A stretch of DNA of 18,570 bases from DAHVFY01 sp040388665 (GTDB lineage Bacteria; Chlamydiota; Chlamydiia; Chlamydiales; Rhabdochlamydiaceae): positions 1 to 18,570 of the forward strand of contig JAZKBL010000054.1 in NCBI GenBank assembly GCA_040388665.1, written 5' to 3'. Positions 13,685-18,570 of the stretch are shown here, piece after piece. The notes beneath the pieces are model-generated. The model did not search any database and was not told the origin of the DNA. It was given only the letters and a program-made list of their open reading frames with translations. The position numbers and the translations under genes were made by a program. Within the stretch, counting starts at the first letter, position 1, and each line of letters begins with the position of its first letter.

Positions 13685-14971
13685 ATGATAACAAAGTCTA
13701 GTGAAAAAAGAGATGCGAATGGTAAATCTAAGTTTCATATGGATAAAGACTGGATTTTAGGGATTTATACGTCGGGAGGAAGTGCTCATGAGCGGGCGAT
13801 GGAAGATCTTTGCCAAAGAATTGCGAACATTGAAAAGATCAATCTTCTATCCTCTACGTGCACGTGTTTTCTATTCATTGGTCATTTTTTTGCTTGGGTG
13901 TGGAATCATGCGCAGCAGTCAGGTCTTGTAAGGCTGCAGATTCTTTTTGGCAGGTCGCAGATGCTTGCTGCAAGGATTTTCTTTTTGCCCACATATTTTA
14001 CAATTTATTGCAGACTTCGGGTACGCGGTAAATTGCTTCCTAAAAGAGTGATTGCAACAGCGCCCCTTTTTTTGTCAGCAATTTGTAAGGCAGTCATTGA
14101 TGCTAATGCTCGTAGCTGTGAAGGGAAGATAGAATCTGTTGATCTTTATATGATTGAGCCCCCAACTGATGAAGCTTGCTATTATTTTGATACAATTAAA
14201 GGTCTTTCGTTAGAGAAAAAGACGCTCCTTAAGTTATTTGCAGAGCATCCTACACAAGAAGATAGCACGCGGTTTCAGGATGAAGAAAACTATTGGATGG
14301 AAAAAACAGGGCTAAAAATTAAGCAAATTGTTTTTGATTCACCTGTAAAGCACATATTTAAGCAAGCCGCAACAGCCCTACCTTATCCTGGAGAAGCGGT
14401 TAAGATACATATCGAAGGTTATGATCACCCCTTTCAAATCAAAGCTCAAGATAAAGTAGGACTGATCATGCTAGGGGGAATACCTACTTCTGATGCTGTG
14501 ATCAGGTATGTTGAAGCTGCGTTATCTCTGAGCCGTTTTTCAGAAAATATTTGTAATTATCTTTTTGTTGCTTGTGGAAAAAAACCTCTTGGTCTTTATA
14601 AAAAAATGCACGAGCTTTTATCCTCGTTTCAGATTCCTGCATCCTTGGAGGTTATTCCTTTTTGCAATCAGCCTGTAGAAAAAATATTCGGTAGAGCCGA
14701 TTTTAGTATTACTCGTAGCGGAGGGATGACATCGCTTGAAATTTTAGAACTTAAAAAAAGAAAAGAAGATGATAAACTCATCCTTCTTCATGCGCAAATT
14801 GATCACAAAGAACCACACACTCTCTCACAGGAAGATCTCATCCATCAAGGCATTCCTCTCTGGGAAGGGGGCAACGCACGCTACCTTTCCAAAACAGTTC
14901 CCAACGTCGCCATCGTAACCCCCAGATCTAGTGCCACCTTCATGGCACAAAAATTTACGCCTATTGGCTGA
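13685..14971 (+). CDS. Putative GT-B-type glycosyltransferase-like protein, 428 aa
   Basis: Not recognised with certainty. The N-terminus has WILGIYTSGGSAHERAMEDL (about 23-42), which resembles the glycine-rich first strand-loop of MurG/MGDG-synthase-type glycosyltransferases. The C-terminal half has a second Rossmann-like start, VGLIMLGGIPTSDAVIRYVE (258-277). It then has ADFSITRSGGMTSLEIL (338-354), like the donor-binding loop of those enzymes. Hydrophobic stretches at about 54-73 and 92-110 could be membrane-attaching. Roughly 160-250 is an insert without landmarks. No Shine-Dalgarno sequence precedes ATG 13685; ATG 13739 (MDKDWILG...) is an alternative. The gene is divergent from pyrI, with start regions almost touching. 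Its end overlaps the convergent ankyrin gene by 11 bp. It could act on lipid or cell-envelope sugars, but that is a guess from motif look alone. Confidence 0.7.
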   Translation: MITKSSEKRDANGKSKFHMDKDWILGIYTSGGSAHERAMEDLCQRIANIEKINLLSSTCTCFLFIGHFFAWVWNHAQQSGLVRLQILFGRSQMLAARIFFLPTYFTIYCRLRVRGKLLPKRVIATAPLFLSAICKAVIDANARSCEGKIESVDLYMIEPPTDEACYYFDTIKGLSLEKKTLLKLFAEHPTQEDSTRFQDEENYWMEKTGLKIKQIVFDSPVKHIFKQAATALPYPGEAVKIHIEGYDHPFQIKAQDKVGLIMLGGIPTSDAVIRYVEAALSLSRFSENICNYLFVACGKKPLGLYKKMHELLSSFQIPASLEVIPFCNQPVEKIFGRADFSITRSGGMTSLEILELKKRKEDDKLILLHAQIDHKEPHTLSQEDLIHQGIPLWEGGNARYLSKTVPNVAIVTPRSSATFMAQKFTPIG

Positions 14972-16676
14972 ACATTGCGAGCATACCATCTAGCTGCTGC
15001 TCGCGTGCATAATCATAAGCTGATTTTCCATTAGTTCCTTTAGCAAGATGTGCAGTTGGATCTTTTTTTTGAATCCATTTCAGTATAGGTTTATATCTTC
15101 TCAGCAATTTTTTATATGTTTTTTGATCTTTTATATATGGCTTTGCTTGTTTTATAATTTGATAACAAGCCGTTTCACCATCGATATTCGAAATTTTTGG
15201 ATCAGCACCTAGAGCCAGAAGCTCTTTGAAACCATGCAAGGGAGCGTCATTATCATCTTTGAGCGTTAAAATCAGTTCGTGAAGAATTGTTCCATGGAGC
15301 GTAGGTTGATTGACAGGAGCTCCTCGCTTAGTTAGTAGCATGGCCATAACACTATCGGTAGTGTTTGCGGCCTGAGCAAATGCTGTTAGACCATTATGTG
15401 TAGTATTAACATCAGCTCCGTAATCTAAAAAACATTTAACGGCTTTGTATGCTGTAAAGTCAGCAGTAGCAGCATAAAACAATGCATTAAAATCATGATT
15501 GGACATATTTGCTGATGCTCCACGTGCCATTAAAAGGCGGGCAAGATTCCAATCGCATGAGAATACGGTGTTACGTAAAAGGCGTTCCATCACCGGCTGT
15601 TGTGTTGCCTTATGGTTGAGAAATAAGTCGACGATATTAGTATAACCATTTTTTGCGGCGTTTTCTAAGGGCGTGATCTTTAATTTTTTATTCCATTTAC
15701 AAACCGATTTATAGATCGTGTTGATTTTTCCTTGATCTTCAAGCCATTGAGCGATATTCAAAATTGCGCCGTTGCTGGTGGCGCCATCCACTAAAGTAAG
15801 CCAATCTTTTTTAGTAAGAAAAGTTCCATGTATATCCGGTTGAGTTGAGACTCCACGATGATCCATTCTAAGAAGCATATTAAAATCTCTACAGATCTTG
15901 TGTTCATTAAAGGGAAGGTCTGGGATGAGGCCGCCCCCATTGCCAGTAATAACAACTTGTTCATTTGCATCGTCATAGGCATCATCCAATGTTGGAGAAG
16001 ATTTGCCTAAGTCCTGCGCAATTCTGTACCCATGTAAGCACTGAAGATAAAAGTGCAACATTTCGTGCACCAAGGCAATATAGCGAGGTAAAGGAACAAG
16101 TAATCTACCCTTTGGTGATTCAGCAATCATGCTCATCATAGTATTAAGATTCATTCCTATAATATTTGTGAAAAAACCGCGGTCCTGACAGCAGCCTTGA
16201 GCTCTTTTTTGGATGTGCACATGTTGCTGTTGCTCTATTAATTCGAAGAGAAATTCTCGACTTGTCGTTCTGCTAAAAAGAATCACAAGATCGAGGAATA
16301 TTGCCTGACAAAAATCTTTAGATTCTTTTTGAATTGTAATAGGTGTGCGTCCGTTAATGATAGAGAGAAAAACTGTTTTAACTTTTTCATATTCTTGCTT
16401 TGTAATTCCATAAGATGGAAGCGTGTTCGCATAATCGTCAGGATAGACGGTGAGATCAGTGCATGCAAACAAGCAGTCTAGATCATCTGTTTGGTCAAAG
16501 GTCCACGGGGTAAATGCTAGCGGCTGTATATTATTTTCTTTATATTCAAGTCCAGCTACGGAATATGCATTGTTTGTTGCCTGTTTAACCATTGAAATGT
16601 AGTGATTTAAGCTTGTACATGCTTGATCTCTACTTTCAAAAACTCCAAAAACTTCTGAATTGCAATGAACTGACAC
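14961..16676 (-). CDS. HExxH metalloprotease (M91/NleD-like) fused to ankyrin repeats, candidate effector
   Basis: 571 residues, starting at GTG 16676 with AAGG six bases upstream. The N-terminal half (about 100-280) contains the zinc-protease motif HEMLH (204-208) in the setting GRLLVPLPRYIALVHEMLHF. Before it come SREFLFELIE (139-148) and HVHIQKRA (152-159); after it come NEQVVITG (238-245), FNEHKICRDFNMLLRMDHRG (256-275) and a Gly-rich loop. This order recalls peptidase family M91, the type III effectors such as NleD and HopH1 that act on host kinases. The C-terminal half (about 328-570) carries several ankyrin-like units, e.g. TPLENAAKNGYTNIVDLFLN (335-354), ARLLMARGASANMSNHDFNA, KCFLDYGADVNTTHNGLTAF (414-433) and KELLALGADPKISNIDGETA. 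There is no signal peptide, as expected for a T3SS substrate. Ankyrin repeats are well supported; the M91 assignment is moderate, from motif memory. Confidence 0.8.
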   Translation of the reverse strand: MSVHCNSEVFGVFESRDQACTSLNHYISMVKQATNNAYSVAGLEYKENNIQPLAFTPWTFDQTDDLDCLFACTDLTVYPDDYANTLPSYGITKQEYEKVKTVFLSIINGRTPITIQKESKDFCQAIFLDLVILFSRTTSREFLFELIEQQQHVHIQKRAQGCCQDRGFFTNIIGMNLNTMMSMIAESPKGRLLVPLPRYIALVHEMLHFYLQCLHGYRIAQDLGKSSPTLDDAYDDANEQVVITGNGGGLIPDLPFNEHKICRDFNMLLRMDHRGVSTQPDIHGTFLTKKDWLTLVDGATSNGAILNIAQWLEDQGKINTIYKSVCKWNKKLKITPLENAAKNGYTNIVDLFLNHKATQQPVMERLLRNTVFSCDWNLARLLMARGASANMSNHDFNALFYAATADFTAYKAVKCFLDYGADVNTTHNGLTAFAQAANTTDSVMAMLLTKRGAPVNQPTLHGTILHELILTLKDDNDAPLHGFKELLALGADPKISNIDGETACYQIIKQAKPYIKDQKTYKKLLRRYKPILKWIQKKDPTAHLAKGTNGKSAYDYAREQQLDGMLAMFSQ

Positions 16677-16835
16677 AATAAACCTTTTTAATGTCTTAAA
16701 TTCAGTTATTATACAATTTATATATTAATATATGATAAATGTTCAGCCACTACTCAAGAAGAACTTTAATTTCAAAGCGATCATCGGTTAGCTTTAGAGG
16801 GTCTCGTCCAAATCCCGATGACTGACAGATTAAAA
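16677..16835. promoter_or_regulatory. Control region of the ankyrin/metalloprotease gene
   Basis: On the minus strand a perfect TATAAT lies at 16713-16708, about 32-37 bases before the GTG start, without a clear -35. Just upstream is the perfect AT palindrome ATATATTAATATAT (16720-16733), a possible protein-binding site. From 16750 to about 16812 a minus frame reads GFGRDPLKLTDDRFEIKVLL and stops; this may be the tail of a lost gene but is too short to name. The rest of the gap is occupied by the operator array listed separately. Confidence 0.45.
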
Positions 16836-16948
16836 TGGCCGTATTTTGATGAATACGGCCAAAAAAACCTGTAAAATGGCCGTATTTTGACGAATACGGC
16901 CAAAAAAGCTTGTAAAATGGCCGTATTAAAGATACAATTGGCCGTATC
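16836..16948. promoter_or_regulatory. Operator array of palindromes with 41-bp period upstream of the Fic gene
   Basis: TGGCCGTATTTTGATGAATACGGCCA is split by me into arms TGGCCGTATT and AATACGGCCA with a 6-nt centre. Complete palindromes lie at 16836-16861 and 16877-16902. A third unit at 16918 keeps only the left arm, TGGCCGTATT, followed by a direct half-site TGGCCGTATC at 16939-16948, 21 bases on. Starts 16836, 16877 and 16918 are exactly 41 bp apart, about four helical turns. The last half-site ends 17 bases before the Fic ATG and covers the region just upstream of its ribosome binding site. The gene product has an N-terminal winged helix, so autoregulation is a natural inference. Confidence 0.75.
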
Positions 16949-16965
16949 AGAGAGGGAAACATTGC

Positions 16966-18321
16966 ATGAAATCTAGTAGGGATAAAAAATTGATAGTATT
17001 ACATCAGCTAAGCCAGGAAGCTGAGCCTATTAGCTTATTGGATTTGTCGGCCAAATTAGAAGATCATTATCCGGAACGAACAGTGCGGCGATGGCTCAAT
17101 GAGTTCGTGGATGAAGGTCTTGTAGAAAAGCTGGGAAAGAAGCGAGGCACGAAATATATAGCAACGGATCAATCAAATCATAGCAAGCATACTATGAGTA
17201 GTTGCTTTGGATCAAATAGCGTCAATGCAATCAAACAGGTGAGGCGACCTCTTTATGAACGTGAGCCTGTTGTTTATAATGACAATTGGTTTAACGCCTA
17301 TGTGCCAAATGAAACCTTTTACATTCAAGAGCGTTTTAGAATGCAACTTCATAGAACAGGCAAACGTTCAAAAAATGGCGATCCCGCAGGTACATATGCT
17401 CATCAAATTTTTAACCGTCTACTGATAGATCTTTCTTACAATTCTTCTAGGTTGGAGGGTAATACTTATTCACTATTAGATACCGAAAAGCTTATTTTTG
17501 AAGGTACAAGCGCTGAAGGAAAGCTTGATGAAGAGAAAGTGATGATATTAAATCATAAAGAAGCGATACGCTACTTAGTAGATATAGCTCCTCGTTTGAA
17601 AGTTGATAAGGAGAATATTTGTACGTTGCATTATTTGCTTGCAGATGGACTATTAGAGGCTCGCTATGCAGGCAAAGTTAGAGATCACCCTGTTCGCGTT
17701 GGAGGTTCAACATATCTTCCTTTTGAAGATCCTAAACGATTACAGATTCAACTTGAGCGTATTATTGAAAAAGCTGCAAAGATTGAAGATCCATTTGAGC
17801 AGAGTTTGTTTTTACTTGTGCATATCAGCTATGTGCAGGCGTTTTCTGATGTAAATAAACGAACCGCGAGGCTCTCTGCTAATATTCCCTTAATTATGAA
17901 TAATCTTGTGCCACTTTCATTTAATGATGTTGATAGAGATGATTATATGTCAGCCATGATTGCACTTTATGAGCTTCAAGATGTATTTCCTATTATCGAC
18001 TTATACGTTTTTTCTTATATGCGGACTTGTGCTGCATATGATTTTACTGTGAAGTCTATAGGATTTGATGAGGTACGCGTACGTTATCGTCAAAAGCGAC
18101 GTGCAATTGTCCGAGAAATTATTGACAAGAAGTTGGTAGGAACAGCTCTCACAGGGTATGTAAAGGCTGAAGTGAGTCATGGAATCCCTGAAAAAGACCA
18201 AAAAGCTTTTTTTGACGATGTGTTTGAGGATTTAAGAGAGATGGATCAGAGCCGATTAGCAGGGCTTGGAGTTACCGCCCCCCAGCTTGAGATGTGGAAG
18301 AAGTTGTACAACTTATACTAG
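16966..18321 (+). CDS. Fic-domain protein with N-terminal winged helix; catalytic His replaced by Gln
   Basis: 451 residues. Residues 1-66 form a winged helix-turn-helix (LLDLSAKLEDHYPERTVRRW, then LNEFVDEGLVEKLGKKRGTKY). The Fic region follows: SYNSSRLEGNTYSL (157-170), containing the inhibitory-helix signature SxxxEG (Ser160, Glu164), then HPVRVGGSTYLPF (241-253), and the Fic core QAFSDVNKRTARLSAN (291-306). The canonical core is HPFxxGNGR; here His is Gln and the first Gly of GNGR is Val. This QPF-DVNKRTxRL form is a recurring Fic subfamily, so AMP transfer is doubtful and another nucleotide reaction or a regulatory role is possible. The C-terminal ~100 residues are helical and unassigned. 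GAGGG stands about 10 bases before ATG. The stop codon TAG is the first three bases of the inserted element B. Confidence 0.9.
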   Translation: MKSSRDKKLIVLHQLSQEAEPISLLDLSAKLEDHYPERTVRRWLNEFVDEGLVEKLGKKRGTKYIATDQSNHSKHTMSSCFGSNSVNAIKQVRRPLYEREPVVYNDNWFNAYVPNETFYIQERFRMQLHRTGKRSKNGDPAGTYAHQIFNRLLIDLSYNSSRLEGNTYSLLDTEKLIFEGTSAEGKLDEEKVMILNHKEAIRYLVDIAPRLKVDKENICTLHYLLADGLLEARYAGKVRDHPVRVGGSTYLPFEDPKRLQIQLERIIEKAAKIEDPFEQSLFLLVHISYVQAFSDVNKRTARLSANIPLIMNNLVPLSFNDVDRDDYMSAMIALYELQDVFPIIDLYVFSYMRTCAAYDFTVKSIGFDEVRVRYRQKRRAIVREIIDKKLVGTALTGYVKAEVSHGIPEKDQKAFFDDVFEDLREMDQSRLAGLGVTAPQLEMWKKLYNLY

Positions 18322-18483
18322 ACTTCTTTCGAAACCCCATTTGTTCGCTAAAATTGTTTTTTTTGGCATCTCCAAAACCGATTTTTTCAGCCATGTGCCT
18401 CCACATTGTCTTCAAAAATCGGCTTCGGATCTATCCAAAAAAATTCAATTTTTTCAAACAAAGCGAGTTTCGAAAGAAGTCTA
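18319..18483. mobile_element. Intact 165-bp MITE-like element B
   Basis: The ends TAGACTTCTTTCGAAA (18319-18334) and TTTCGAAAGAAGTCTA (18468-18483) are perfect 16-bp inverted repeats. Inner parts also pair, e.g. GGCATCTCCAAAACCGATTTTT with AAAAATCGG...GGATCTATCC (with mismatches). A truncated copy in opposite orientation lies at 1626-1752. If TA is the target duplication, removing the element restores TAC TAA at the end of the Fic frame, one codon longer than now. It contains no transposase. Frames seen across it are shadows. Confidence 0.8.
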
Positions 18484-18570
18484 CTAAAAAAAATGAAGAG
18501 TTGTATACATATGACAAAAACATCTTGCTAAAATTCTCTTTCTCATTTTATTCTTCGCCTAAAAATTTTA
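18484..18570. other. No gene recognised at the right edge
   Basis: These 87 AT-rich bases hold only a seven-codon frame (ATG near 18509, stopping at TAA) and no convincing ribosome binding site. TTGCTAAAATTC near 18525 could belong to a promoter of a gene beyond the window, but nothing here decides it. Confidence 0.4.

Noticed and set aside
13647..13694. N-terminal extension of PyrI from TTG 13694
   Set aside because: The residues are unlike PyrI proteins and the strong ribosome binding site lies inside this stretch, so it is more likely leader.
16836..16948. CRISPR array
   Set aside because: The repeat units are palindromes only 41 bp apart with near-identical short spacers (AAAAAACCTGTAAA-like), so there are no unique spacers, and no cas gene is near.
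16750..16962. 70-aa minus-strand protein over the operator array
   Set aside because: Most of it is translation of the repeated palindromes, and it has no start signals. Only its last ~20 codons look protein-like, listed as a low-interest finding.
18266..18487. 73-aa plus-strand frame at the end of the Fic gene
   Set aside because: It runs out of frame through the Fic 3' end and the palindromic element; it has no own ribosome binding site.

Overview
The window looks like chromosome of a member of the Chlamydiota outside the Chlamydiaceae (a Waddlia-, Simkania- or Parachlamydia-like intracellular bacterium). Two things point there. The type III secretion genes run J-K-L-R-S-T, the order of the chlamydial cdsJ-CT560-cdsL-cdsR-cdsS-cdsT cluster. 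Beside them lie two paralogous MOMP-like porins of the Lpg1974/Legionella_OMP type. The family cannot be settled from sequence reading alone.

Layout. (1) 181-3017, minus strand: two MOMP-like porin genes, each with its own rho-independent terminator. The gap between them (1312-1802) is filled by a 173-bp palindromic element and a truncated copy of a dispersed element. (2) 3134-7769, minus strand: the T3SS operon sctJ-sctK-sctL-sctR-sctS-sctT. A 163-bp MITE-like palindrome sits between sctR and sctS with an apparent TTA target duplication. The sctS-sctT gap folds as a hairpin over the sctT ribosome binding site. (3) 7937-8620, plus strand: an unrecognised acidic 227-aa protein divergent from the T3SS operon. 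(4) 8627-13646, minus strand: overlapping genes pyrI-pyrC-pyrD-pyrE-pyrF plus a family 2 glycosyltransferase. PyrE and PyrF resemble the two halves of eukaryotic UMP synthase. No pyrB is present. (5) 13685-14971, plus: a 428-aa protein with GT-B glycosyltransferase-like traits. (6) 14961-16676, minus: a large protein with an HExxH zinc-protease motif (M91/NleD-like context) fused to ankyrin repeats, a good effector candidate. (7) 16966-18321, plus: a winged-helix plus Fic-domain protein preceded by an array of palindromic operators at a 41-bp period, and closed by an intact copy of the dispersed element found at 1626.

How the parts fit. The T3SS genes encode inner-membrane ring and export-gate parts plus the ATPase stator. 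The ankyrin/HExxH protein and perhaps the 227-aa protein are possible substrates. The pyr genes cover UMP synthesis from carbamoyl-aspartate onward, with aspartate transcarbamoylase represented only by its regulatory chain. Small palindromic elements are frequent and lie exactly at gene borders, where they supply stop codons, a terminator U-tract or intercistronic hairpins.
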